From: Acidobacteriota bacterium
GTDB lineage: Bacteria; Acidobacteriota; Terriglobia; Acidiferrales; UBA7541
Length of the DNA stretch: 64,000 bases
Reading direction: 5' to 3'
Assembly (NCBI GenBank): GCA_003224055.1
Contig: QHYE01000020.1
Location: 27,333 to 91,332 of the forward strand
Below the pieces are notes generated by a model. It had not been told where the DNA came from and searched no databases. It saw only the letters and a list, made by a program, of their open reading frames with translations. Below, in pieces: positions 6,719 to 16,600 of this stretch; position 1 is the stretch's first letter; the number at the start of each line of letters is the position of its first letter. The position numbers and the translations under genes are program-made.

Positions 6719-9604
6719 TTATCGGTAGCCACTGGGCCGAAGTCCTTCCGGAACTGCGGTGCGAGATGCGGCTTGCCGTGCGGGAACTTTCTTTCGTTGC
6801 GCCGGAGCAAGTGCAACGCTGACGTGTTCATGAATCGGCTGCCGTTCGTTGTTATCTTCCGGGTGCGTCTGGCGGTAGGGTCCAGTAATCGCCTGTGCTG
6901 ATTCGTCGGCCTTAAAGCGAAGGTAGCGCGTCTTATGCTCGTTCGCTTTGGCATCGTCACCCAGTCCGTTGTAACAGAGCATCAGGTTGTAATGCGCCTG
7001 CAAATCCTCGGGATCGATGGAAAGCGTTTGTTCAAATTCCTTCACGGCGTCTGCGTAGCGCTTCTGAAGAAACAGAACGCGGCCCAGCTCGTTGCGCACC
7101 ACACGGTCGCGCGGGAATTGCTCCAGCACCGTCCGCAAGTGAACCATCGCGCCGTCATAGTCGCCATCTTCTTTGAGGGCTCGGGCGTAGAAGAAGTTTG
7201 TCCGCGCCAGCCGCGGGTCGATCGCCAGGGATTTCTCGAGCACTCTTCGCGCACCGGCGGTATCGCCCTCCTGCACCAAAACGCGCCCGATGTTGGTCCA
7301 GCCGTCGGGATTTTGCGGATCGGCTTGCGTGATTTTTTCGAACGCCGCAGCGGCCGCCTTCAAATCACCCTGCAAAAAAAGGCCGATCCCGTAGTCGTTC
7401 CACCGCGTCCACTCTTCTTTCGTGGAAACGGTCTTCGATTGGGGCGGCGGAGCATTTCGCGGGAGCACCAGCAATGTCTTGGTGTCCTCGGCAATGGTGA
7501 TGATGGGCAGGTCAGGAATCACTTTAAGGTTGCCTGAGACATTCGAGGTGTCGCCGTTGAAATACCATTGGCGATCGTCGTAATCCGGCGTGGTGCGAAC
7601 GCGGCCGCTCAGCTCGGTAACATCTTCCTCCACCCCCGCAAAGGAAAAATGCGTATTGAACCAGCTGAACTTCCGATAGTTGAGCTTGGCATGAAGAGTG
7701 ATCTTGTCGCCCGCATTTTCCGGAATGTGCAGGCGATAGTGCGCCGTATCCGCCGCGCCCGGAGGAACGAGGCGGACGTAGACAACGGACCGCGTCGCCC
7801 AAGCGTTTCGTTTATTGATGGGATTGCCGTGCCCATCAATCTGAAGCGAGCGATAGAAGTGCGCCCCAGCCTCAACGGGGCCTTTGCCATTGTCCGCAAC
7901 CTTGCCACTCCAGAAAATCGTCTGGCCCTTTTCATCGGTGGCTTGCAATTCCAGCCAGGCGTCGAACGCGTCCACCGTCCCGCCGGGGAAGAAGTGCCCG
8001 ACCTTGCGCGTACGCACAACGACGTCCACGCGAATGTCATTGCCCCGGCGAACCGCCGCATCCGTGCGATCGATGGGCGCGGTGACAGGGCGGACTTCGC
8101 CGGCCGGTCCTTTCGGCAATGAGACATCAGATTCTTCGCCGACGGCGAAGGTCGTCGAAAGTTCAGGCTTCCCCATCTCGGTCCGGACGGGCGCGCCGGC
8201 TTCGTTCCCCGCCGGGGAAATCGCGAAGATATCGACGGTCAGTTGCTTATCCTGCAAGAATTTCTTGGCGAATTCAAATTGCTCCTGGTCCTGATTGGCA
8301 GTGGGCACAGCGGTGTTGGCGCCGGGGAAGCGATGCGAATGCACCAATCCTTTGATGTTGCCAGCGTCGTTCGACGGCACCTGGGGCATGTGGCAGTCCG
8401 CGCAATTCATTGGCGCCTTTGGATAATAGAATGCGCGAGCGCCCTGTCCGGAAACCCCGCTGGCCTGCCAGTTATCGTATTCATTGAAGCCGCGAATCCA
8501 GCGATAGCGATTCACCGCGACATCCAGGTGCACCTTGTGACAGGAAGAACAGAACTCCGCCGTGTCCGCGCGCATGAACGGCTTGAGAAACGTACGGCGG
8601 TGCGGCTCGGGGTTCAGGCGAACCAGGAAGTCGTGGAGCGAACGGACCACCGGATTTTCGCTAGCCGCCAGTTCATGAAGCTTCGGGTACTCCAGGAAAA
8701 AATCACCCTGGCCCATAGTGCTTTTCACTTGCACGATGCTGTGGCACATCAGGCATCCGAGACCCGCGCGGGCTTCCGGACGGCCCACAATCTGTTTGAT
8801 CGGCGTATCGAACAAGCCGCTGTAGAGCAGCGCCGGATCGTGGCAACCGGCGCACCATTTCGACGACTTCACGCCCGCGACTTCCTGCATGTACTCGATG
8901 CTCTTGCGGTACCACTGGTTGTTGAAAGAAGAAAAATGGTGGACGGAACTATCCCACTGTTTGTAGATGTCGGCGTGGCAGCGCTGGCAAGCATCGGACT
9001 GCATGAAATATTTTGACGGGATGTTGCCGCCATGTTTGGTCTGCGCGGAGCTGGGGAAAAATTTGCCTTGCGGCCCGTCGCCCTCGCCATTCATCGTCTC
9101 CGGCGGCATCAGCGGGTTTGAAATGCGGTTCGCTTTTTGCCATGCGATCTCGCGAGTCCACCAGGCGCCTGCTGCTATTCCCGCAGTCAAGAGCAGTAGC
9201 GCAACGGATCCCAAGCCGCGTTGGGCCGCGCCACTGCCCAGCCATCCGCGTGACGCCAGCCACGACGCAAACAAGCACAATGCCCCGGACATGCATATCG
9301 CGATGTGAGCGTACAGCCAGGACTTCAAATGACTCGGTGTACCAATCTTGATCAGCACGACGCCGAGAATCGCCCCCACAGCCAGGAAGATCCAGCCAAA
9401 GCGCGCCAGTAACCCCTCGCTTCGGAGCAGACGAAAAAGAGCGAGACCCAGCAGAACGGAAAAAACGATTCCGGCCGCAACATGAAACAAAACCACAATT
9501 CCAAAGGAAATCGTCGCCGAGGGATACGCGTACAAATAGACAGCGCTCGCCGCAAGCGCAATCAAGCTTCGCGATAACCAACGCTTCTGAGTTTCAATCG
9601 CCAT
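6719..9604 (-). CDS. Membrane-anchored pentahaem cytochrome c with TPR domain
   Basis: The first 190 residues contain about five hydrophobic helices. A periplasmic haem region follows with five CxxCH motifs (CQRCH, CAGCH, CLMCH, CSSCH, CADCH) and further His-rich segments (HSHRFPGAN) that can act as distal ligands. The C-terminal 200 residues hold about four TPR repeats for protein contacts. At about 960 aa it is longer than simple cytochromes. The start was placed at ATG 9604 (MAIETQKRW) rather than an in-frame codon 60 bases upstream. The gene follows CRTAC1 copy A by 180 bases and precedes the AhpD-like selenoprotein gene. A role in periplasmic electron transfer is inferred; the redox partner is not visible. 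Confidence 0.85.
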   Translation of the reverse strand: MAIETQKRWLSRSLIALAASAVYLYAYPSATISFGIVVLFHVAAGIVFSVLLGLALFRLLRSEGLLARFGWIFLAVGAILGVVLIKIGTPSHLKSWLYAHIAICMSGALCLFASWLASRGWLGSGAAQRGLGSVALLLLTAGIAAGAWWTREIAWQKANRISNPLMPPETMNGEGDGPQGKFFPSSAQTKHGGNIPSKYFMQSDACQRCHADIYKQWDSSVHHFSSFNNQWYRKSIEYMQEVAGVKSSKWCAGCHDPALLYSGLFDTPIKQIVGRPEARAGLGCLMCHSIVQVKSTMGQGDFFLEYPKLHELAASENPVVRSLHDFLVRLNPEPHRRTFLKPFMRADTAEFCSSCHKVHLDVAVNRYRWIRGFNEYDNWQASGVSGQGARAFYYPKAPMNCADCHMPQVPSNDAGNIKGLVHSHRFPGANTAVPTANQDQEQFEFAKKFLQDKQLTVDIFAISPAGNEAGAPVRTEMGKPELSTTFAVGEESDVSLPKGPAGEVRPVTAPIDRTDAAVRRGNDIRVDVVVRTRKVGHFFPGGTVDAFDAWLELQATDEKGQTIFWSGKVADNGKGPVEAGAHFYRSLQIDGHGNPINKRNAWATRSVVYVRLVPPGAADTAHYRLHIPENAGDKITLHAKLNYRKFSWFNTHFSFAGVEEDVTELSGRVRTTPDYDDRQWYFNGDTSNVSGNLKVIPDLPIITIAEDTKTLLVLPRNAPPPQSKTVSTKEEWTRWNDYGIGLFLQGDLKAAAAAFEKITQADPQNPDGWTNIGRVLVQEGDTAGARRVLEKSLAIDPRLARTNFFYARALKEDGDYDGAMVHLRTVLEQFPRDRVVRNELGRVLFLQKRYADAVKEFEQTLSIDPEDLQAHYNLMLCYNGLGDDAKANEHKTRYLRFKADESAQAITGPYRQTHPEDNNERQPIHEHVSVALAPAQRKKVPARQAASRTAVPEGLRPSGYR

Positions 9605-9784
9605 TAAGTCCGCCCGCGGGCGGTTTCCGCATAATACGACAGCGGCCGGATGTCTGAGTAACATCCGGCCGCAATTCAGTTTGGGGTGCCTCGAAGCAAG
9701 CCGTGCAAAGCTCGATGGGAGGCGGAGCTACTATTGCGGTCATTTATATGGTTCGAGATTCGAGCTGGCAATACTGTAAAACCA

Positions 9785-11482
9785 CTAGAAGCCCGATTGC
9801 ACCTCTATCCCTTTTGTTTCCAAGCATTTATAGGAACTTCCAGTGCGAAGCTCTTTGTATTCTTCGGTACGGCCGCTGGGCCAGTCAATTACCATGCGAT
9901 CGATCTTGTCGCGTGTGCCGAGTCCAAATGTGATCGGCAACTCCGACTGGGAAAGATAGCTGGAACCACCTCGAACCATTCTCGATTGTGTTTGCCCCTC
10001 ATAGAAAATGCGAGCGGAAGCGCCGATGGCGTCGCGGTTGGACTTCAACCCTCGCAAGTAAAATCGAATGCTGCGATGGCGCTCTACCTGATCGTTCCGG
10101 TACAGATACGCTGGACCATTGTTCGTTGTCATCAGGATGTCCAGATCGCCGTCGCGGTCGAAATCTCCGTACGCAAGTCCTCGCCCCACTTTCGGCGTTT
10201 CGAATCCGCCGCCAGCGCCCTCCGCTACATCTCGAAACTTTCCGCCGCCTCGGTTCAGGAAGAGTTGCGGAGGTTCCGCGTATCCGGTGTTCCCCCGAAT
10301 GTTTCGAACGGTCTCATCAATGTGGCCATTGGCGACCGCCAGGTCCAGAAAACCGTCGAGGTCCACGTCAAGAAACATGCAGCCAAACCCGAGGCTATTT
10401 CGCGACGCAGCTCCGACTCCGGAGAGGATGGAGACATCGTCGAAAAGTTCCGGAGCATTCAAGCGATATAGCCCGATCATCTCGTTGTCAAAGTTGGTGA
10501 TGGCTACTCCGGGTTTGCCGGAGTTTTCGAAATCTCCGATGTCCACACCCATTCCCGCGCGCGCTTTTCCTTCCGTGCTGAAAGCCAGGCCAGCTTCCAC
10601 GGCGACATCCTTGAACTTGCCGTTGCGCAAGTTGCGATACAGTTTGTTGGGTTGCGTGTCGTTTGCGACGAGCACGTCCGGCCAGCCGTCCTGATCGTAG
10701 TCGAACATCGCCACGCCCAGCGATTTTGAACTACTGTCAAAAATTCCGCTCGTCGCCGTTACGTCTTCAAAGGTTCCGTTGCCCCGGTTGTGGAAGAGCC
10801 AGCAGGTGTCGCCGCGGTAGGCTTCCGGCGTGCAATACGACTTGTGCGTGCCGTCAAGGCTGCAGAACACATCTTGTTCCGGCGACCAGCGCACGTAGTT
10901 GCACACGAAGAGGTCCAGTAGGCCATCGCGATCGTAGTCAAGCCAGAGCGCCGAAGTGCTGAAGCCCCGGTGCCCGAAGAGGCCGCTCACGCGCGTCGCA
11001 TCCACAAAAGTTCCTTTGCCGGTATTGCGAAAAAGGCGGCTCTGCCCCACGCAGGTGATGAAAATGTCAGGAAATCCGTCGTTGTTGTAGTCGCCGACAG
11101 CCACACCCATGCCGTACATCTCGATATCCAGGCCCGCGCTTCGCGTCACATCGGTAAACGTGCCGTTGCGATTGTTCCGGTAAAGCCGGAGAGAGGATCG
11201 CTGGCGTTTGTGTCCGGGCCAGTCCGATCCGTTGACGAGAAGAATGTCTTGCCAGCCATCGCCATCGTAATCGAGGAATGCACAACCAGAGCCCAGGGTC
11301 TCGGGGAGGAGCTTGCCACCGTAACCGCCACTGTTGTGCCGGAACTGAATGCCCGCCACGGCAGTCACGTCCGAAAAGCGAAACGTGAGTCCGGGGATCG
11401 ATTGTTTTTGCGAACGCGCTGGAGTTAACGCAGCTGCAAGACCGGTCGCGCAGGCGCCCAACAGGAAATCCCGTCGAATCAC
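9785..11482 (-). CDS. CRTAC1-like FG-GAP/VCBS repeat protein with ASPIC/UnbV domain (copy A)
   Basis: The 565-aa protein starts with a twin-arginine-like signal (MIRRDFLLGACATGLAAAL), so export by Tat is possible. Repeats such as DYDGDGWQD, DYNNDGFPD, DYDQDGWPD and DRDGDLD run along most of the length, and the C-terminal ASPIC/UnbV domain contains SYLSQSELPITFGLG and DWPSGRTEE. It is paralogous to the protein at 4389-6104. The GTG start overlaps the stop codon of the response regulator gene (GTGA), showing translational coupling. The function of this family in bacteria is not established. Its place behind a two-component system and before a cytochrome suggests a surface or periplasmic role. 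Confidence 0.9.
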   Translation of the reverse strand: MIRRDFLLGACATGLAAALTPARSQKQSIPGLTFRFSDVTAVAGIQFRHNSGGYGGKLLPETLGSGCAFLDYDGDGWQDILLVNGSDWPGHKRQRSSLRLYRNNRNGTFTDVTRSAGLDIEMYGMGVAVGDYNNDGFPDIFITCVGQSRLFRNTGKGTFVDATRVSGLFGHRGFSTSALWLDYDRDGLLDLFVCNYVRWSPEQDVFCSLDGTHKSYCTPEAYRGDTCWLFHNRGNGTFEDVTATSGIFDSSSKSLGVAMFDYDQDGWPDVLVANDTQPNKLYRNLRNGKFKDVAVEAGLAFSTEGKARAGMGVDIGDFENSGKPGVAITNFDNEMIGLYRLNAPELFDDVSILSGVGAASRNSLGFGCMFLDVDLDGFLDLAVANGHIDETVRNIRGNTGYAEPPQLFLNRGGGKFRDVAEGAGGGFETPKVGRGLAYGDFDRDGDLDILMTTNNGPAYLYRNDQVERHRSIRFYLRGLKSNRDAIGASARIFYEGQTQSRMVRGGSSYLSQSELPITFGLGTRDKIDRMVIDWPSGRTEEYKELRTGSSYKCLETKGIEVQSGF

Positions 11483-12105
11483 GGCAGCGTGACCAGGCCG
11501 TTGCGAATGGCGTAGACCACGAGTTCCGCAGTCTTGTGAATTCCAAGCGTATCCATGATGTTGGCGCGATGAACGGCTACGGTATTCGCGCTGAGGTTCA
11601 GTTCCGCAGCAATTTCCTTGTTGGATTTGCCGGCGACGATATGCTGCAGGATTTCCAGTTCGCGCGGCGTCAATCCGCCCACACGCTCCCCCCGCAAATT
11701 CTCCGGGCGGGACACTTGCGGATCGAGCACGGTCATGCCCCCCGCCACGCTCTTCACCGCATTCACGAGATCGAGATCCATGGCATTTTTCAGAACATAG
11801 CCGCGCGCACCGGCATCGAGTGCCTGGCCCACGAGGGTTTCCTCGGAATGCATGCTCAACATCAGGATTTCCGCTTCCGGAAATTTCTCCAGGATTTTGC
11901 GCGTGGCTTCGATGCCGCTCAGCTCCGGCATCGCGCAGTCCATAACGATCACCTTCGGCCGCAATTCGAGGGCGAGACGCACGGCCTCCTTGCCGGTGCT
12001 GGCTTCTCCGACGACGGAGATTTCCGCGTCGTCCTCCAGCATGCGGCGGAATCCGCGCCGGACGAGCGCGTGATCGTCGACAAGCAACACTGTGATTTTA
12101 TGCGC
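11479..12105 (-). CDS. NarL/FixJ-family response regulator
   Basis: This is a DNA-binding regulator of 208 aa. The receiver domain has the acidic pair in LLVDDH, the phosphoacceptor Asp57 in VIVMDCAMPE and the conserved Lys in VLKNA. The LuxR-type HTH at the C-terminus reads LTPRELEILQHIVAGKSNKEIAAELNLS in its standard pattern. ATG 12105 was chosen; it overlaps the end of the kinase gene by 8 bases. The gene is coupled downstream to CRTAC1 copy A, so it may control the CRTAC1/cytochrome/AhpD genes that follow. Confidence 0.93.
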   Translation of the reverse strand, partial: AHKITVLLVDDHALVRRGFRRMLEDDAEISVVGEASTGKEAVRLALELRPKVIVMDCAMPELSGIEATRKILEKFPEAEILMLSMHSEETLVGQALDAGARGYVLKNAMDLDLVNAVKSVAGGMTVLDPQVSRPENLRGERVGGLTPRELEILQHIVAGKSNKEIAAELNLSANTVAVHRANIMDTLGIHKTAELVVYAIRNGLVTLP

Positions 12106-13441
12106 CATGGACTTCCGCTTTATCCCGAGGGACCTCAAGCCGCACGAGCGTGCCGCCTGGTCCGCGGGGCGATACCGCCAGCACGCCGCCTATCAGTTCG
12201 GCGCGTTCGCGCATGGCTACGAGCCCAATCCCTCGTTGCATTTTTTCCGCCACAAAGCCTGTGCCATGATCCTCCACCTCGAGCTCCAGAGAATTCGCGG
12301 AAAACTTCAGCCGGATCCACGCTTCGCGCGCTCCGGAATGCCGGCTCACATTATTCAGCGCTTCCTGCAGCACCCGATAGACGTGCACGCCTGCGCCTGT
12401 TTCCACGGGGAAGGGCTTCCCGGTCTTCTCATAGTGCAGCGTAAGGCCCGCCTGGTGCTCCACAGTGGGAATATACCAGTCCAGAGTGCTCTCCAGCCCC
12501 GCCTCTTCGAGAAGAACTGGATGCAGGGCTTGGGAAAGCGTTCGAATTTTGTTCAATGTCGATTGCGCGATTCCTTGTACTTCTTTCAACTCCTCGCGGG
12601 GAGGCGATCCTTCCGGCAAGTGATTTCCAGCGCGGCGCAATATGGACCCGATCGCGGTCAAGACCTGGCCAAACTCGTCGTGCAGTTCACGGGAGATATG
12701 CCGCAGAGTCGATTCTTGTGTCGAGATCAGTTTTTGCGCCAAATCGCTCCGCTGTTCGGAGAGTTCTGCAAGTCGCGCAAAAATCTGCTTGTTGCTGCGG
12801 ATGAGATAAAGGCTGGTCGCAGCAATCGCAATCAGCGTTGCCGCCAAAAAAATGTAGAGCTGGCGCTGCACCCCATCGTAAATCTGAGCGATGCGTGCCG
12901 CGGCTTGTTCTTCGCCTTCGTTATTCTCCACCAGGAGCCGCGAAACAGCCGTGCTGAGAGCTTGCTGGCGCGCCTGAAGCGACAGTCGGATCTGCTCCCG
13001 CGCTTCGGCCTCTTTGCCGCTTTGTGCCAGCGCGAACATCCGCTTCACCGCGTCCCAGAACTGCGACAGCGATTGTGCCAGGTACTGCCGCTGCTCCGGT
13101 GTACGGTTTACCACCGCGAGGCCCTCTTCGAGTTTGAGGCCGGCATCCAGATCCTGATGAATGCGGTCGAACTGGGCCGACCAGGCTGTTAGAGGATATG
13201 GCTCTGTGGTGTCCAGCATGTCGCGCATCGCGAGCGCGATCGAATTCAAATCGTTTTGAATTCGCAAGAGCTGCAGAGAGTCTCTCCGGTTCCGGTCGAC
13301 CATTTCACTTTGCAGCTTTCGTAGGCCGGTGAGCTGCGCCGTGATGTAATACGCATAAGCCAGCACGGCCGCGAGCGTGATCACCAGCCCCAGCAATAGT
13401 CCAGTCGTTGGCGAGCGTTGCGAGGAAGCGGCATTGTGCAC
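12098..13441 (-). CDS. Membrane sensor histidine kinase (HisKA_3 type)
   Basis: This 447-aa kinase partners the NarL-type regulator encoded directly after it. Two transmembrane helices (residues about 14-35 and 195-215) enclose a helical extracytoplasmic sensor domain of about 160 residues. The H-box is SRELHDEFGQV with His254. The HATPase domain has EALNNVSRHSGA (N box), EDHGTGF (G1) and GIGLVAMRERA (G2). It starts at GTG 13441. The signal sensed is unknown; the sensor domain has no visible haem or Fe-S motif. Position at the head of the operon suggests it tunes expression of the redox genes behind it. Confidence 0.9.
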   Translation of the reverse strand: MHNAASSQRSPTTGLLLGLVITLAAVLAYAYYITAQLTGLRKLQSEMVDRNRRDSLQLLRIQNDLNSIALAMRDMLDTTEPYPLTAWSAQFDRIHQDLDAGLKLEEGLAVVNRTPEQRQYLAQSLSQFWDAVKRMFALAQSGKEAEAREQIRLSLQARQQALSTAVSRLLVENNEGEEQAAARIAQIYDGVQRQLYIFLAATLIAIAATSLYLIRSNKQIFARLAELSEQRSDLAQKLISTQESTLRHISRELHDEFGQVLTAIGSILRRAGNHLPEGSPPREELKEVQGIAQSTLNKIRTLSQALHPVLLEEAGLESTLDWYIPTVEHQAGLTLHYEKTGKPFPVETGAGVHVYRVLQEALNNVSRHSGAREAWIRLKFSANSLELEVEDHGTGFVAEKMQRGIGLVAMRERAELIGGVLAVSPRGPGGTLVRLEVPRDKAEVHGA

Positions 13442-13455
13442 GGACTAAGAATACC

Positions 13456-14649
13456 TCACGCCGTCGTTTGCCGCCGCAGGAGCAGCACCAGGCAAATCAT
13501 CGTGATCGCGCCCGCAAGAGGCACGAGCAATCCCATGCCCAAGCTGCCGGCATGTTTCGAAACAAATCCGACAAGCCACGGCCCAGCCGATCCACCGAGG
13601 GACGCCAGAGCGAACAAAATGCCTCCGACACTCTTCGCGCGCGCGCCATACCACCGCGACAGCCACGCGATGTAGATGGGATAAAGACTCGCGCAGCCCA
13701 ATCCCGCAAGAAAGACGGCAATCAAGGCGATTTTCAGCGATGTGGAGGCGATGAGCAGAGTCGTTCCCCCTGCCGCCAAGCTCAGTGCGCCGAGCACAAT
13801 TTTTCTTTCAGGGAGCCGCGCCAGGAACAGCGGCGCGGAAGCTCGCCCGGACGTGAGGCCCGCATAGAAAAACATCGGCGCCAGCGTGGTCATTCCCGTG
13901 ATTCCGTTCGCCAGCCTCTTGGCGTACTCGGCGGCCCAGATTCCGATACTCGTTTCCGTCCCCACGTAGATGAAAAACAAGGCAGCCAGCGCGATCGTGA
14001 CCGCCAAGCCAACTCGCGGGGACCCTGCGTTAGTTGCCTTCGCATCCTGCTGGTGATGTTCCGGGCCAAATGATGCAAAGAGCAGGCCCAGCACGATGAA
14101 TCCGCCAAAAATCGCAAAGCCCACTAACAAGCTCCCCACTGCATCGCGTCTCAGCGCCAGGGCAATCAGCGGGGAGCAGGCCATCGCTCCCGCGCCCCAT
14201 GTGAAGTTGAGCAGATTCAAGAGCGAGGCGCTCTTTGCGCCTCCCAATTCCGCCACGAATAAATTCGTTCCCGGAGTGATCAACCCGTAACCCAAGCCGA
14301 ATGCCGCAGTGGCGGCCAGTGCGAGTGAATGCGTGTCCGCATTGAGGCATGCAAGACCGCCTCCCATCAACGCATATCCCAGGACCAATGCCGGCCGGTA
14401 GCCGTACCAAGAGGCAATGAAGCTGGAAGCCAGAGTGCCTGCGAGAGCCGCGAGAAATTGGATCGAGGAGAAAAGCCCGGCTTGCCCGTCGTCGAGACTC
14501 CACCGGCGGATAAAGACAGGCAGCATGGGGCCGACGATCGTCGTGGCTATCCCGCTTAGTACGAAGCCGGCGAACAGCAGGAAAAGCAACTTACGATGCC
14601 TCTGGCCATTCGTCGCGATGGATCCTGCAGCGGAAGTTTGTTCGCTCAT
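13456..14649 (-). CDS. MFS transporter
   Basis: This 397-aa integral membrane protein has 11-12 hydrophobic helices in the usual major facilitator pattern. A loop with FLARLPERK lies between the two halves. It resembles the sugar/fucose-permease side of the family, but the substrate cannot be read from the sequence. ATG 14649 is preceded by no strong ribosome site. It lies just upstream of the sensor kinase on the same strand, 14 bases from its GTG, so it could be the first gene of that transcript. It is divergent from the oxidoreductase at 14774. Confidence 0.85.
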   Translation of the reverse strand: MSEQTSAAGSIATNGQRHRKLLFLLFAGFVLSGIATTIVGPMLPVFIRRWSLDDGQAGLFSSIQFLAALAGTLASSFIASWYGYRPALVLGYALMGGGLACLNADTHSLALAATAAFGLGYGLITPGTNLFVAELGGAKSASLLNLLNFTWGAGAMACSPLIALALRRDAVGSLLVGFAIFGGFIVLGLLFASFGPEHHQQDAKATNAGSPRVGLAVTIALAALFFIYVGTETSIGIWAAEYAKRLANGITGMTTLAPMFFYAGLTSGRASAPLFLARLPERKIVLGALSLAAGGTTLLIASTSLKIALIAVFLAGLGCASLYPIYIAWLSRWYGARAKSVGGILFALASLGGSAGPWLVGFVSKHAGSLGMGLLVPLAGAITMICLVLLLRRQTTA

Positions 14650-14773
14650 GAGTGATTGGACATTCTGAACGACGACGCCCTTTCAAGCAACTTCGCATTC
14701 TCAAAAATCCCTGCTCTCCATTCGAAAGTTCGATACTCTTTAGCGTTCGCTTTGGAGGAGCAACGGTGTCCCT

Positions 14774-15814
14774 ATGATTGAAGTCGGTCTTATCGGGTTC
14801 GGACTTGCCGGCCGCGCGTTTCACGCACCTGTAATTAGCGCCGCGCCGGGCCTGCATCTTGCTGCCATCCTGCAACGATCCGGCAACGAGGCGGCAGAAA
14901 AATATCCGGACGTTCGAATCGTGCGCAGCCTGGACGAACTGCTGGCGATAAAGGAAATTCGGCTCATCGTTATCGCTACTCCCAACGACACGCATTACCC
15001 GCTCGCACGCCAATGCCTCGCGGCAGGTCGCGACGTAGTTGTTGACAAGCCCTTCGCAACCACTCTCGAGGAGGCTATCTCGCTGGTAGAGTTTGCAAGA
15101 AGTGCGGGCCGCTTGCTCACTGTGTATCAAAACCGCAGATTCGACGGCGATTTTCAAGCGATCCGGCAGCTTGTGGCCGCTGGCACGCTGGGTCGCATCG
15201 TTCGCTTCGAAACAAGTTACGACAGATATCGTCCGCAGCTAAAACCGGGCGCCTGGCGGGAAACACAACGACCTGGCAGCGGCATTCTCTTCGATATTGC
15301 ACCGCATCTCATCGATCACGCGCTGGTACTCTTCGGTCTTCCGGAAGCAGTGACGGCCGACGTTCGAATCGAGCGTGAAAACGCCGTCGCCGACGATGCG
15401 TTCGATATCACTCTCTACTATCCCAATGGCCTGCGCGCAGTCCTTCGTTCAAGCATTCTCGCTGCCGCGCCACGTCCGCGCTTCGTCGTGCTGGGAACGC
15501 AGAGCAGCTTCGTCAAGCAATCCTTCGATCCTCAAGAAAACAATCTCCGGCACGGAAACATTCCCGCGAATACGTCATGGGGATACGAACCGGAAGAAAA
15601 TTGGGGCGTCTTAACGATTCCCGCAGGAGACGCGTTCGAACACCGGCGCATACCGTCGGCATCTTGTGACTATCGTGATTACTATGCGAATGTGCGCGAC
15701 ACGATTCTCGGTCTCGCAAAGCTGGCCGTCACCCCGGAATGGTCGCTCAACGTCATGCGCTTGCTGGAACTCGCTCGTGCCAGCAGTCAGAAACGCTGCA
15801 CGATTCCGTGGTGA
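14774..15814 (+). CDS. Gfo/Idh/MocA-family oxidoreductase
   Basis: This 346-aa NAD(P)-dependent dehydrogenase probably acts on a sugar or cyclitol. The Rossmann domain begins VGLIGFGLAGRAFHAPVI, then IVIATPNDTHYPLA and the catalytic-region lysine in VVVDKPFATT. The C-terminal alpha/beta domain contains GSGILFDIAPHLIDHAL, which carries the usual active-site Asp/His pair. It most resembles the YdgJ-like subgroup. The ribulose-phosphate epimerase gene follows 99 bases later on the same strand. The substrate is not determined. Confidence 0.88.
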   Translation: MIEVGLIGFGLAGRAFHAPVISAAPGLHLAAILQRSGNEAAEKYPDVRIVRSLDELLAIKEIRLIVIATPNDTHYPLARQCLAAGRDVVVDKPFATTLEEAISLVEFARSAGRLLTVYQNRRFDGDFQAIRQLVAAGTLGRIVRFETSYDRYRPQLKPGAWRETQRPGSGILFDIAPHLIDHALVLFGLPEAVTADVRIERENAVADDAFDITLYYPNGLRAVLRSSILAAAPRPRFVVLGTQSSFVKQSFDPQENNLRHGNIPANTSWGYEPEENWGVLTIPAGDAFEHRRIPSASCDYRDYYANVRDTILGLAKLAVTPEWSLNVMRLLELARASSQKRCTIPW

Positions 15815-15913
15815 CAGGCGAGCAGGTGTCCGGCCTTCACTTTTCGGTAAGCTCCAGTGAACTTCCGCGTATAATCTCTTTCTTCTGGCAAGGGAAGGAG
15901 CGCCGCTCCGGAT

Positions 15914-16594
15914 ATGCCTATTGAAATTGCACCTTCGATCTTGTCCGCGAACTTTTCGCGGCTCGCCGCTGATGCCAAGGCGGCGCTCGATGGCGGCGGC
16001 ACCCTGCTTCACGTCGACGTAATGGACGGCCATTTCGTGCCAAACATCACGATCGGGCCGCTCGTCGTTTCTTCCCTGAGAAAAGCGTTTCCCGGCGTCA
16101 TTCTCGACTGCCACCTGATGATCGAGAATCCCGACAACTTCATTCCCGCGTTCGCCGAAGCCGGCGCCAGTTGGATTTCCGTTCACCAGGAAACTTGCCT
16201 GCACCTTCATCGCACGCTGCAGCTCGTCGAATCCTATGGCTGCAAGCCCGGTGTAGTCATTAATCCTGCGACTCCCGTTCACATGCTGGATGAAGTGCTG
16301 GACATCGTTCATCACGTTCTGGTGATGTCCGTGAACCCCGGATTTGGCGGCCAGAAATTCATTCCTGCCGCGCTGCAAAAAGTCAAGACGCTCGTGGAAG
16401 TCCGCGAATCGCTCGGTCAATTGTTTCGCATTGAAGTGGATGGCGGCGTCGCTATGGATACCGTTGGTGACGTTGTGCGCGCCGGTGCGGAATTATTGGT
16501 TGCCGGCAACGCCATCTTCGGCAAGGGCGACATATCCGAAAACACACGCAAGCTCTTGCAAGCGGCCCGTTCCGCAACCCTCACGCATGCTTGA
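15914..16594 (+). CDS. rpe: Ribulose-phosphate 3-epimerase
   Basis: It interconverts ribulose 5-phosphate and xylulose 5-phosphate in the pentose phosphate pathway. The 226-aa TIM barrel has the N-terminal signature APSILSANFSRL, the metal-site HVDVMDGHFVPNIT, the middle signature MSVNPGFGGQKF and EVDGGVAMDT with the phosphate-binding AGNAIFG. Length is normal for the family. It lies apart from the main pentose-phosphate operon (18092-28216) and on the other strand, though only about 2 kb away. Confidence 0.96.
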   Translation: MPIEIAPSILSANFSRLAADAKAALDGGGTLLHVDVMDGHFVPNITIGPLVVSSLRKAFPGVILDCHLMIENPDNFIPAFAEAGASWISVHQETCLHLHRTLQLVESYGCKPGVVINPATPVHMLDEVLDIVHHVLVMSVNPGFGGQKFIPAALQKVKTLVEVRESLGQLFRIEVDGGVAMDTVGDVVRAGAELLVAGNAIFGKGDISENTRKLLQAARSATLTHA

Positions 16595-16600
16595 GAAGCG

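Noticed and set aside
14591..15157. A 188-codon minus-strand frame overlapping the MFS and oxidoreductase genes
   Set aside because: It is antisense to clear protein families and has no motif support.
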